Counted from the stretch's first letter, positions 18,001-25,527 are shown. The stretch: DNA of 64,000 bases from an uncultured Aquimarina sp. (GCA_947503835.1 CANNFM010000001.1:372001-436000), one strand, 5' to 3'. Numbers and translations: made by a program. The notes: a model not told the origin generated them from the letters alone.

Positions 18001-20126
18001 ACTTTTAAAACAGCCAATTGTGTAAGCCCTGTAAGGTTAATGTTGGTCAATTCAGTACGGAACGCATCTACTCTAGTTAACAACGTATTAGCACTCAGAT
18101 CTAAAGTTCCTAATGGATTATCATGACATCTTAAGTCTGTTAATGTTTGATTATTACTTACATCCAGACTTGTAATATCATTATTATCGCAGCGTAATGT
18201 GATTAATGACACAAAATCTTCTATCCCGGTAAGATCTACTATATTGTTATAGCGTACACTTAATTCTGTTAATCCGTCAATATTAGCCGTGGGTACATAA
18301 TCATCTAAAGCCCCCGAATCATACCCTAAATCGATTAATGCTTGCTCGAAATTATCATCGGGTACGTAGGTTCGACATGATGCTGAATATGTAGCTATGG
18401 CATCTTTTTGCCAATTCGTATATCTTCCTGTACCCGCATTTGCTGCGGTAGCATCGTCAACTTCAATACAAATTAAATTTGGATTTCCAGTTGCGTTAAA
18501 AACTCTAAAGTCGATAGATCCATTTTTAGTATTTAAATAAGTTAAATCGTTATTCTGAACCCTTAAAAGGCCTAAAACCGGATTGGTTGAAACATCGAGC
18601 TCTGTTAAATTGTTATTTTCTGCATATATAAGTTCTAAGAGAGGAAAGCCGTTTACATCAATTTCGGTTAAATTATTATTGCTACAGATCAATTCATTCA
18701 TATTAGGAACACCGCTTACATCTAGGGTTTCTAAATTATTGCCGCTTACATCAAGGTCACTAAAATTGGTATTCGTTCCCAAAACAAGATCTGAAGCATT
18801 GGTTAAATTATTTTGTGCGAGGTTTAAAATCTCAAGACTGCTATTTGAGCTTACATCTATATTGGATATATCGTTGTTATTAGCGTTTATAATAAGCAAA
18901 GCCACATTATTACTTACATCCAGACTTGTTAATTGGTTATCATTACCCGATAGTTGGGTTAAAGCAGTATTGGTACTTATATCTAAGCTTGTTAATTGAT
19001 TATCATCAACCGATAACTCTTCCAACAATGGCGATTCCGTAATGTTTATCGAAGTAAGCGCATTAGAGCTTGCGTCAAGCTTCTTTAATTTTGTATTATA
19101 ACGAAAATCAAACTCGGTAATATTATTATTGCTAATATTGAAATCCTCCATACTTGCAAAATCAGCAGCACCTGTAAGATCATTTATGTTTCTATTACTC
19201 ATATTCAACTTTCTCAGCGTATCCAATGGAAATACACTTACAAAATTATCAGGAGTCCCAAAATCGAATCTCAAGTCTATAAATGCCTGCTCAAAATTAT
19301 CATCAGGTATATAAATCTCACAAACCGTACGATAATAACGCGTTGAACCATCTTTGATCCAACTCGCTGTATAAGCACCAAATTGGTCATCTATCGCTAT
19401 ACATCTCATATTATTATTATCTGCCTGAAAAGAAACCACATTGGTATTATTTCCATTTCTAAAATCTAAGGATCTTAAACCCACATTATCACATCGTAAG
19501 TTGGTTAAGGCTGTATTATTTCTTAAATCCAAATACTCGATTGCAGTATTATTATGGCAATTTAATGTTTGCAGCGCGGTATTGTTACTTACATCAAGAG
19601 AGGTCAATTGATTGTCGTTAACATCTAACTGAGTTAGTACCACAAAAGCTTCGATACCCGTAAGGTCTGCTATATTCTTATTAGATACATCTAATGTAGT
19701 AAGGGCTGCAATATTTTCTGTAGGCACAAAATTATTAAGTGGGGCAGTATCATATCCTAAATCAATTAATGCCTGTTCAAAATTATCATCGGGTACATAG
19801 GTACCGCATGTAGTTGGATTAGCTGTTACTGTTAGTACTGCCATACAAGTATCGGCACCAAAATTACTAAAAGCGCTAAATGTTAAGGTAATATCGCCGG
19901 GAGATACCATTGTTCCCGGTGTTGGCACTTGACTTACTGAGATTGGATCTAGATTGATAGGATCCTCTGCAATTATCTGGCTAGTAAAATCCGGCAAGGC
20001 TACTTGGCAATTTGCACTTGCCTGGATACTCCCTGGTGTTGCACATTGAGAAATTGTGACTTGAGCGTTTGTACTGCCAATAAAAGAAAATAGTGTTATG
20101 CTTAAAAGAAGTAATCTTATTTTCAT
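15042..20126 (-). CDS. Giant leucine-rich-repeat T9SS surface protein (1694 aa)
   Basis: Start at ATG 20126 gives signal peptide MKIRLLLLSITLFSFIGSTNAQ; an open extension to 20210 runs through the promoter and operator and is rejected. A short cysteine-containing domain precedes four LRR blocks, each opening YVPDDNFEQ (near residues 109, 272, 587 and 902) and built of about 21-residue repeats (LxxLxxxxNxLxxLDxSxNT). From about 1038 a different repeat type (DGLENLTTVTDGINLSRN) resembles receptor L domains. The last 235 residues, with the T9SS type A sorting domain, match the end of the 1924-aa protein. Probable adhesin or binding solenoid. Forms an operon with the lipoprotein at 14327-15028. 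Confidence 0.87.
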   Translation of the reverse strand: MKIRLLLLSITLFSFIGSTNAQVTISQCATPGSIQASANCQVALPDFTSQIIAEDPINLDPISVSQVPTPGTMVSPGDITLTFSAFSNFGADTCMAVLTVTANPTTCGTYVPDDNFEQALIDLGYDTAPLNNFVPTENIAALTTLDVSNKNIADLTGIEAFVVLTQLDVNDNQLTSLDVSNNTALQTLNCHNNTAIEYLDLRNNTALTNLRCDNVGLRSLDFRNGNNTNVVSFQADNNNMRCIAIDDQFGAYTASWIKDGSTRYYRTVCEIYIPDDNFEQAFIDLRFDFGTPDNFVSVFPLDTLRKLNMSNRNINDLTGAADFASMEDFNISNNNITEFDFRYNTKLKKLDASSNALTSINITESPLLEELSVDDNQLTSLDISTNTALTQLSGNDNQLTSLDVSNNVALLIINANNNDISNIDVSSNSSLEILNLAQNNLTNASDLVLGTNTNFSDLDVSGNNLETLDVSGVPNMNELICSNNNLTEIDVNGFPLLELIYAENNNLTELDVSTNPVLGLLRVQNNDLTYLNTKNGSIDFRVFNATGNPNLICIEVDDATAANAGTGRYTNWQKDAIATYSASCRTYVPDDNFEQALIDLGYDSGALDDYVPTANIDGLTELSVRYNNIVDLTGIEDFVSLITLRCDNNDITSLDVSNNQTLTDLRCHDNPLGTLDLSANTLLTRVDAFRTELTNINLTGLTQLAVLKVSENLFSSIDLSTNTGLIELTISENSALTSLDVSTHTELVKLYAYECQLGSLDLSTNTKIEVVNVQDNLLITLDVSANTVLESLNAEDNQLTSINLSANTGLRLLYLDDNQLTSLDLSNNTNLTRLECENNKLVSLNVKNGSSASISTLRSTSNFDLNCIEVDDPVAATAGTGNYSGWLKDDSTAYADGCVPFTYVPDDNFEQTLIDLALDDVLDNFVVTSNISGITILDLNTQSIADVTGIEDFTALITLNVNDNQITRLDLKQNTALTSIQANNNQLQFFSVKNGNNANVTTFSVTGNADLLCIEVDDETASYLSAWQKDATASFGTICTACTVDGTEIATQAELDLFVAYLGSCNTVNGNLTIRRSKDITDLSGLSSIEVINGKLFIGDNELITTLDGLENLTTVTDGINLSRNDILSDISALSGIVNPTVSITISDNTVLTDITAVLDLTITELIFINGQTLSHALTFSNVTTLTGSNSFNLSGPGSLNLRNVETPSVSFPNLTTIENFFNLRDIAINTVSFPLLTSVGRSFTIDGAENTTTFDFNVLQTVNGFTFEETSVSDLSSFASLTSAGTFISIGDHPNLMILDALGNISSTTNTYLYVRNNNALTSLDGLEFISGSNEIIWIENNPMLTQIDALQNVTSVGYFQILDNTQLANVNGLNNLTETTETGTASYQQSTISGNAISTLNLTSLRTVGNQLNIVETGVTNFCGLYSYVADGDGQTSLNLTGSSFTIADILTCEDVFSCPLYSLPSDNFKIQTFSETCSGKNNGIIAIEATEALSYIATIDGNTYDFTSTQEITDMPPGKYTMCIAIDGITDCEQCFEVNINGAEKLTGKTTVSSNEMFVAVETGTAPYTVMINGKEAASYTTNSFSVAVQHGDTVEVFSSLDCEGKLSTKVDLFDEITISPNPTQGDVTLMIPNTLLKTINVDIHNTLGVMVSSREYSITSEQVLLSMVELPRGIYFISIDQGATFKIVKQ

Positions 20127-20152
20127 ATTCCGGGGTTTATTAGAAATTGTTG

Positions 20153-20247
20153 CAATAATACCATAAATATCTGATTTTAAGAGTTTTTTAACAGTGTCAA
20201 AAGGTGTCAATCGTAGCCATAAACCCTAAAATACGTAGGGTTACGTA
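20153..20247 (-). promoter_or_regulatory. Promoter and GTGTC-type tandem operator of the 1694-aa gene
   Basis: The -7-like box TATTATTG (minus strand) is at 20153-20160. GTGTCAAAAG / GTGTCAATCG repeats (10-bp period) are at 20194-20213 and TACGTAGGGTTACGTA is at 20232-20247. Spacings of 41 and 38 bp are identical to those of the two GTGGC promoters. The leader has AATAAACCCCGGAAT before the ATG. Confidence 0.72.
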
Positions 20248-20260
20248 TGGGGTTGTGTGC

Positions 20261-20329
20261 ACTTCGACAGGCTCAGTGTAAGGTGCCATTTCTCAGTATA
20301 CATATTCAGTGTACGATAGCATTCAAATA
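20261..20329. repeat. Fragment of a short dispersed intergenic repeat
   Basis: ACTTCGACAGGCTCAGTG at 20261-20278, with nearby TCTCAGTATACATATTCAGTG, resembles ACTTCGGCAAGCTCAGCAG at about 22709. These CTTCGACAGGCTCAGTG stretches are, from memory, common dispersed repeats in Flavobacteriaceae. No coding content. Confidence 0.4.
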
Positions 20330-22516
20330 TTATTCTATCACCATCTTTTTAGAATAGAAACCTTTACTTCCTACATATAAAGTATAGAAATACGTTCCAC
20401 TGGCTAATCCATCGCTATTAATATTCAATTCTCCCTCTCCGCTTTTATCAATAGCAATACTAGATACTACTTGCCCAAGCGAATTACTAAATACAACTGA
20501 GGCATTATCGATCCCAGATGGTAAATAATATTTAATGGTTGATGTTCCATTAAATGGATTAGGAATATTTTGATATAAAATAGGTGCATTACTCTTATTA
20601 AGACCACCTGAAATGTTAGTTTCAAGCGCTTCAATACGATCAATCAAATCATCAATGATCACTTGTTGAGCTGTGATTTGAGCTTGTTGCTCATCAATTT
20701 CGGTCTGTTGGGCTGTATTTTCATCTTGTAGTGGTATAAGTATCCCCGAAAGATCTACAGAAACCGAACTTCCATTTTCGATAGCGATCGTTACTACGGT
20801 ATTAGTTAATGTAGCTGAAGTAAGGTTTTGGCTATCGGTGTTGTCTAAATATCCAGACAAATCCACTGTAGTACCATCATTGGTTACACTCAATGTATTA
20901 CCGGATAAATCCAAATCTTGGGCATCGGTGTTATCCAAATATTTAGAAAGATCAACAGTTTTTGTAGCTTCAGCATCATCTAACAATGACAATTCTAGAT
21001 CATTATCCGTTAACTGAAATACATCTATGGTTTGATTATCGGTATCTGTATTAGTATCTATGGTAGAATTTATCCATTGTGTACCATCCCATAAAAATAA
21101 TGAAGATAGATCGGTATCATACACCATCATTCCTGCTTCGGTTGTTCCTAAGGGATTACCGCTTGCCGCAGCGGTTTCCATAGCGGTACGTTGTGCTGTG
21201 GTGGCTCTATTCACTAAAAACCCTTTATCGATATCGGCAAGCTCTAGTGATGCATTTTGATTTGCCGCTAGAGTACCAATACCCACACTCATTCGGTTGG
21301 TAGTCGTATTTCCTCCCAAAGCCATTGTATTTGCTTGGGCAACATCTACATCATATCCAATAGCCGCGGCATATGAACTGGCTGTACTACTTTGTGAACC
21401 TATGGTTATTGACCCTCGATTTCCTGAAGATCTGGCAGCATGACCAATAATCACCTGATCATCTCCAAAAACCGATACAGAATTCCCAAAAAAGATATTT
21501 CGTTGATTTCGATTATCCGAAGGTCCATTGACACCATTTCCTGTAAAATCAGCTTTCCAACCTATCCCTATATTATCAGACCCTTCTCTATTGGTACCTC
21601 CAGTAAGTACGCCCATGTAGGTGTTTCTATTGGCATCATTTCTATTATTAGTTCTGTTGTTATCCCAACCTGCACCATATCCTATAAACGTATTACCATC
21701 TGCATGTTGGCTATTTGCACCTGTAGCATATCCCAAAAACGTATTTGCAAAACCATCAACATTATCCAGACCGGAACCAGAACCTACAAAAGTATTAGCT
21801 TCGCCTACTGTATTTGATCCACCTACTGCTCCACCGATTGTAGAAAAATCATAATCAACCCCATTACCCAGCGTTGATGGTGTGAAACTTCTAGCTTCTC
21901 CACCAACAAAAGTGTTACCACTAGCTGTAGTAGAATTCGCTCCAGCTCTACTTCCTACAAAACAATTATCATCACCCGTAGTTAATTCATAACCAGCATC
22001 TTCTCCGATGAGTACATTATCTTCTCCAGCCATGAGGTTACGCCCAGCTTCTTCTCCAACAATGGTATTATCCCTCCCACTTGTTAGATTTAATCCTGCA
22101 CGATGACCTATAATCACGTTATCAGAGTTTGTAGCATTTCTTGCTACATAGTTTCCAATATACACATTATCTGAAGCAATTAATGTCTGATCTGCTGCAA
22201 AATTTCCTATAACAACATTTTCATTAACACCTGTATCTCCAAATAATGCTCCAGCCATACCTCCTACAAGTACATTAGTATAAGCAGAGGTTAAGGAAGC
22301 GCCAGCACCTGGACCAATAGAAAGATTCCAATCTCCCGTGGTCAATAAATCACCCGGTGTAAAAGTGGTTGTACCATCATAAGGAAAAGGAGTGTTGCTG
22401 GCATTAGATTGATTTGGCGTAATAGCCGATCCCATAGTCTGATTTCCTGTCTGTGCAATAACGCCATTGAAAGGCACTAAAAAGACTACTAAAATTAAGA
22501 GTAATAGTTTTTTCAT
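20330..22516 (-). CDS. T9SS-secreted YadA-head-like repeat protein (728 aa)
   Basis: Shorter paralogue of the 1011-aa protein at 773-3808. It has a signal peptide (MKKLLLLILVVFLVPFNGVIAQ) and NTFIG/NVxIGxxAG beta-roll repeats (about residues 62-305). A hinge with GTTEAGMMVYDTDLSSLFLW, a motif common in such proteins, follows. Then come only two or three LDNTDxQ repeats (about 512-562), a coiled coil with a repeated EIDEQQAQI heptad stretch (about 588-625) and a T9SS type A sorting domain (about 642-728). The C-terminal 85 residues are nearly identical to those of the paralogue. Its promoter has GTGTC repeats matching the two regulator genes just upstream (22820-25220). Confidence 0.87.
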   Translation of the reverse strand: MKKLLLLILVVFLVPFNGVIAQTGNQTMGSAITPNQSNASNTPFPYDGTTTFTPGDLLTTGDWNLSIGPGAGASLTSAYTNVLVGGMAGALFGDTGVNENVVIGNFAADQTLIASDNVYIGNYVARNATNSDNVIIGHRAGLNLTSGRDNTIVGEEAGRNLMAGEDNVLIGEDAGYELTTGDDNCFVGSRAGANSTTASGNTFVGGEARSFTPSTLGNGVDYDFSTIGGAVGGSNTVGEANTFVGSGSGLDNVDGFANTFLGYATGANSQHADGNTFIGYGAGWDNNRTNNRNDANRNTYMGVLTGGTNREGSDNIGIGWKADFTGNGVNGPSDNRNQRNIFFGNSVSVFGDDQVIIGHAARSSGNRGSITIGSQSSTASSYAAAIGYDVDVAQANTMALGGNTTTNRMSVGIGTLAANQNASLELADIDKGFLVNRATTAQRTAMETAAASGNPLGTTEAGMMVYDTDLSSLFLWDGTQWINSTIDTNTDTDNQTIDVFQLTDNDLELSLLDDAEATKTVDLSKYLDNTDAQDLDLSGNTLSVTNDGTTVDLSGYLDNTDSQNLTSATLTNTVVTIAIENGSSVSVDLSGILIPLQDENTAQQTEIDEQQAQITAQQVIIDDLIDRIEALETNISGGLNKSNAPILYQNIPNPFNGTSTIKYYLPSGIDNASVVFSNSLGQVVSSIAIDKSGEGELNINSDGLASGTYFYTLYVGSKGFYSKKMVIE

Positions 22517-22543
22517 ATTTCGGGGTTTAGTAAAATAGTATCG

Positions 22544-22638
22544 TCAAAAATAGGTTAAATACCCGATTTAAAGATAATTGTAAAGGTGTCAAAAGGTGTC
22601 AAAGCCATAATTTGACTAAAACTAAGTAAGGTTGCCTA
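22544..22638 (-). promoter_or_regulatory. Promoter and GTGTC-type tandem operator of the 728-aa gene
   Basis: A perfect -7 box TATTTTTG (minus strand) is at 22544-22551. Perfect 10-bp direct repeats AAGGTGTCAA are at 22583-22602. TAAGTAAGGTTGCCTA at 22623-22638 is a degenerate (12/16) match to the TACGTA element at almost the expected offset. The leader contains TAAACCCCGAAAT before the ATG at 22516. Confidence 0.72.
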
Positions 22639-22819
22639 TTCGCTTGTATGGAAGTATATTGATTCGTCAGTTCGAGTAATTTTTTGTAATGAAATGAAGA
22701 AAAATTGTACTTCGGCAAGCTCAGCAGAGCTATCGAGAACTTCTTGAGATGAAATACAAACTTCAAAAACATCTCGATACACGTTCGTACCTCACATACT
22801 CGATGCGATTATAGGTTTT
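22639..22819. repeat. Gene-free stretch with a dispersed-repeat fragment
   Basis: This is the remainder of the 303-bp gap downstream of the 206-aa regulator. It holds ACTTCGGCAAGCTCAGCAG near 22709, similar to the repeat at 20261. An inverted pair follows: TATCGAGAACTTCTTGAGATG and CATCTCGATAC lie some 40 bp apart. No ORF or clear terminator is seen. Confidence 0.35.
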
Positions 22820-23440
22820 TTATGCCAACTCCTGGATAAACTTTTCGAGTTCGATTTCAGAAGGGATATTCATTTTTTTACGAATACGACGACGCATAGA
22901 TTTTACCGAGTCTGAAGAGACATTACGCACGATCATAATTTCTTTAATCGAGAGATTTAGACGAAGTAATGCACATACTTCTCGCTCTCCTTTGGTTAAA
23001 TCGGGATACAATTCCTGAAGTTTGCTATCGAAATGAATATCATTATGATCAATTCTTTCTTGTAATCCGGCCAATTTATTTTCGGTATCGATCTGTAAAC
23101 GTAATTGAGCAGTTAATGAATTAAGTGATTGTCTTAGTTCTGCCGTATCGGCCGCAGCCAAAACTTCATTTTTTAGCTTAGCCAACCATTCTTCTTTGAA
23201 TGCCAAACGCATACTATTATCCGCCATTAAACTTTTTACCTCTTCTTCTTTGGCCTTCAATTTTTCAATTAGTGTTTTTTTCTCTTGAGCCATTCGATTC
23301 AGTTGCATGCGATTCTGAAAATTTTTCCATGAGAAAAATACAATAACTATAATGCTAATGCTGACCAGTGCATACAGTATTGCCGAAGCATTTAAAAATA
23401 GTATAGACCACAATAGGTCGTTGCTCCACATGTTCATCAT
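22820..23440 (-). CDS. TPR-less membrane-anchored LuxR-type regulator (206 aa)
   Basis: Short version of the neighbouring 561-aa regulator. A membrane helix (about residues 14-37), a coiled coil (about 45-140) and a LuxR-type HTH (about 145-206) remain, and the TPR sensor part is absent. The last 65 residues are almost identical to those of the 561-aa protein (LTKGEREVCALLRL, SIKEIM, SVKSMRRRIRKKMN, then ELEKFIQEL). The start MMNMW at 23440 sits about 22 bp after a -7-like box. It has its own GTGTC operator (23510-23529), so it is probably controlled by the same site as the surface genes. It may act as a sensor-independent activator or as a dominant-negative partner. Confidence 0.8.
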   Translation of the reverse strand: MMNMWSNDLLWSILFLNASAILYALVSISIIVIVFFSWKNFQNRMQLNRMAQEKKTLIEKLKAKEEEVKSLMADNSMRLAFKEEWLAKLKNEVLAAADTAELRQSLNSLTAQLRLQIDTENKLAGLQERIDHNDIHFDSKLQELYPDLTKGEREVCALLRLNLSIKEIMIVRNVSSDSVKSMRRRIRKKMNIPSEIELEKFIQELA

Positions 23441-23468
23441 GGTAAAAGGATATATTGTTCTGTTTACA

Positions 23469-23529
23469 CAATATTACCTACAACAATGAGACCCGCCAAA
23501 GAATTGGTGGTGTCAAAAGGTGTCATGAT
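23469..23529 (-). promoter_or_regulatory. Promoter and GTGTC-type operator of the TPR-less regulator
   Basis: The -7-like box TAATATTG (minus strand) is at 23469-23476 and GTGTCAAAAG / GTGTCATGAT is at 23510-23529. The offset (41 bp) is the same as at the surface-protein promoters. The repeats lie only a few bases beyond the stop codon of the upstream regulator. No TACGTA element is present. Confidence 0.68.
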
Positions 23530-23534
23530 TTTTT

Positions 23535-25220
23535 TTATGTCAACTCCTGGATAAATTTCTCAAGTTCAATTTCAGAAGGGATATTCATTTTTTTGCGAAT
23601 ACGACGACGCATAGATTTTACCGAATCTGAGGACACATTACGAATCGTCATGATTTCTTTGATTGATAAATCTAACCGAAGTAAGGCACATACCTCTCGT
23701 TCGCCTTTGGTTAATTCTGGAAATTGTTTTTGAAGATTAGTATCAAAATTTTTATTTACAGCATCTATCTTTTCTTGCAAGCCAGATAATTTGCTTTCGG
23801 TTTCTATTTGTAATTTTAATTGAGTTGTTAATGAGTTAAGTGATTGCTTTATATCTTGAGGATCCGAAGTAGCAATATCGGTTTTCAACTTATCTAACAA
23901 TTCTTCTTTAAATGCTATACGCATACTATTATCGGCTATCAAACGCTTTATATCTTCTTCTTTAGCATTAATTTCCTGATCTAACATCTTTTTTTCATTC
24001 TCATACGTAGCCTTGGCTAGTTTTGAACGTTGCTGATAATTACGCCGTACTAAATAACCGATAACAACAGCTCCCAAAAGTGTAACAAGTAATAAAACAA
24101 AATATAATTTCTTTTTTGATGATTCTGCTTGTGCCACTAACTCTACTTCTCGTTTCTCTTGCGCAAATTGAAGACTATCTACTGCACGTTTCTGATCATA
24201 TTTATATTGAGACTCCAGATCCACCATCTTTTGATAGTTTTTCTCATTCTTGACTTTTATCCACCACTTAGTATACTCTAAATGATATTCATACGCTTTT
24301 TTATAATCTTTGAGATCCGCATAACTATTACTCAAACCCAAATATCTAGAATGCAACACAGCTTCATTTTTTTGTTCTTCAGACATTGCAAGAGCTTTAT
24401 TATATAATTCAATCGCTTTATAAGGCATCCCCAAAACTCTATAGGTTACTCCCAAAGCAAAATAACCAGATTCTAATCCTATTTGATTGTTTGTTTTTTG
24501 ATGCATATCTATAGATCTCTGTAGATAGGGTATATTTTCTTTATATCTTTTTTGCAGTCTTAAGAAATAGGCATAATATGAATTTGATGACGCAATTAAT
24601 TTCATTTCATTGACAGAATCTGCCTTTTTAATTGCCTGAAGGTGATATTTTTCAGCTGTAGTATTCTCTTTTAAATTTTGATGAAGAATACCATACCTGC
24701 TTAAGGTTCTTATGGTTTCATTTATATTCTTATACTTTTTACTTAATATAAATGCTGAGTCTAAATTGAGCTTAGTTTTTTCAAATTCGGATTGATAGAG
24801 CCATAACCAGGCAGTTTGAGAATAGGTATATCCCAAAGTATACGTTTCCCCAACTTTCCTTTTTAATTGTAAGCTTTCCTGAAGGTTTTGTAATGCAGCA
24901 CCAAACTTGTTTTCTCTTCTTAAAAAATAAGCAAGCCGTTCTAAAATAAAGGCTTTCTTTAGCAAAAATTCGTTTTGAGACAACAGATTCTCATTAATGA
25001 TCCCTAATGCATTTTCTAACTTTTTCTTAGCCTCTACAGGATCTGCATCTATTATTTCTAGTGCTTTAGTGTATAATACTTCTACTTTAAGGCTATCATC
25101 TTCGACTTTATGTATCTGAGAATAGCTTTTGGTGCAAAAAACTATACATGATATAAATACTGCCAAAACAATTACTTTATTTCCTGAGGGCAATAGAAAA
25201 ACAGATGATAGCAACTTCAT
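23535..25220 (-). CDS. Membrane-anchored TPR regulator with LuxR-type HTH (561 aa)
   Basis: Close paralogue of the regulator at 3960-5690, with many shared stretches in the TPR part (FILERLAYFLRRENK, KRKVGETYTLGYTYSQ). It has an N-terminal membrane/signal segment, TPRs (about residues 40-350), a membrane helix (about 372-394), a coiled coil and a LuxR-type HTH (last 65 residues). The start is ATG 25220. The frame is open to 25316, but that part contains the perfect -7 box at 25238-25245 and the start of a divergent small ORF. The recognition-helix region reads SVKSMRRRIRKKM, against AIKSIRYRIRKKM in the GTGGC-linked regulator. Probably acts on the GTGTC operators at 20194, 22583 and 23510. 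Confidence 0.83.
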   Translation of the reverse strand: MKLLSSVFLLPSGNKVIVLAVFISCIVFCTKSYSQIHKVEDDSLKVEVLYTKALEIIDADPVEAKKKLENALGIINENLLSQNEFLLKKAFILERLAYFLRRENKFGAALQNLQESLQLKRKVGETYTLGYTYSQTAWLWLYQSEFEKTKLNLDSAFILSKKYKNINETIRTLSRYGILHQNLKENTTAEKYHLQAIKKADSVNEMKLIASSNSYYAYFLRLQKRYKENIPYLQRSIDMHQKTNNQIGLESGYFALGVTYRVLGMPYKAIELYNKALAMSEEQKNEAVLHSRYLGLSNSYADLKDYKKAYEYHLEYTKWWIKVKNEKNYQKMVDLESQYKYDQKRAVDSLQFAQEKREVELVAQAESSKKKLYFVLLLVTLLGAVVIGYLVRRNYQQRSKLAKATYENEKKMLDQEINAKEEDIKRLIADNSMRIAFKEELLDKLKTDIATSDPQDIKQSLNSLTTQLKLQIETESKLSGLQEKIDAVNKNFDTNLQKQFPELTKGEREVCALLRLDLSIKEIMTIRNVSSDSVKSMRRRIRKKMNIPSEIELEKFIQELT

Positions 25221-25237
25221 ATTATTCGTATAGTATT

Positions 25238-25245
25238 CAAAAATA
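25238..25245 (-). promoter_or_regulatory. -7 box of the 561-aa regulator
   Basis: TATTTTTG on the minus strand is a perfect TAnnTTTG, 17 bp upstream of the ATG at 25220. The surrounding ATATTGTATTTTTGAAT is shared with the paralogous promoter at 5723-5730. No direct-repeat operator lies in front of it. Confidence 0.65.
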
Positions 25246-25293
25246 CAATATAAATTAATTCCTATCTTGCCAAAAATTGCAAAAACAAATTTC

Positions 25294-25425
25294 ATGAAAA
25301 AATTAAAAGATTTCAAAGGTTTAGAAATAGCTATAAAAACAATCTATGGTGGGAATTCTGATTGTCTTAATGTTTTACAAGAACAAACCTCAGACGAAGT
25401 TGGAGGCGACGATGATGACTATTAG
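25294..25425 (+). CDS. Small acidic peptide, possible secreted or modified peptide
   Basis: This 43-codon ORF runs from ATG 25294 to TAG 25425, with a good terminator just after it (25455-25486). The peptide starts MKKLKDFKGLEIAIKTIYGG, which resembles the short lysine-rich leaders with a GG that precede bacteriocin-like and natural-product peptides in Bacteroidota. The rest (NSDCLNVLQEQTSDEVGG, then DDDDY) has one Cys and a very acidic tail. It is divergent from the regulator at 23535-25220. No processing enzyme or exporter is adjacent. The function is unknown; it could also be a non-translated chance ORF. Confidence 0.5.
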   Translation: MKKLKDFKGLEIAIKTIYGGNSDCLNVLQEQTSDEVGGDDDDY

Positions 25426-25454
25426 AGTGAATACAAACAGGCAAAATTAATTGT

Positions 25455-25486
25455 AAAACCACAACCTTCTTAAGTTGTGGTTTTTT
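25455..25486 (+). terminator. Intrinsic terminator after the small peptide ORF
   Basis: Perfect stem AAAACCACAAC (25455-25465) and GTTGTGGTTTT with a T run to 25486. It lies 29 bp after the TAG of the 43-codon ORF and supports that a transcript ends there. Confidence 0.82.
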
Positions 25487-25499
25487 CTTTTTTAATACT

Positions 25500-25507
25500 T
25501 ACTTTTG
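25500..25507 (+). promoter_or_regulatory. -7 box of the hydroxyacid dehydrogenase gene
   Basis: TACTTTTG is a perfect TAnnTTTG match, 20 bp upstream of ATG 25528. It shows that the open extension back to 25477 is not translated. Confidence 0.65.
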
Positions 25508-25527
25508 ATATTTTAACCAATATCCTA

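Noticed and set aside
121..20000. Plus-strand ORFs opposite the large repeat genes (for example 2130-2477, 2576-2950, 10081-10359)
   Set aside because: Shadows of repetitive minus-strand coding sequence; low complexity, no promoter, and no homology-like features.
20127..20210. 28-residue extension of the 1694-aa protein
   Set aside because: It runs through the -7 box and operator repeats, and the signal peptide begins at 20126.
25221..25316. 32-residue extension of the 561-aa regulator
   Set aside because: It contains a perfect -7 box and overlaps a divergent ORF.
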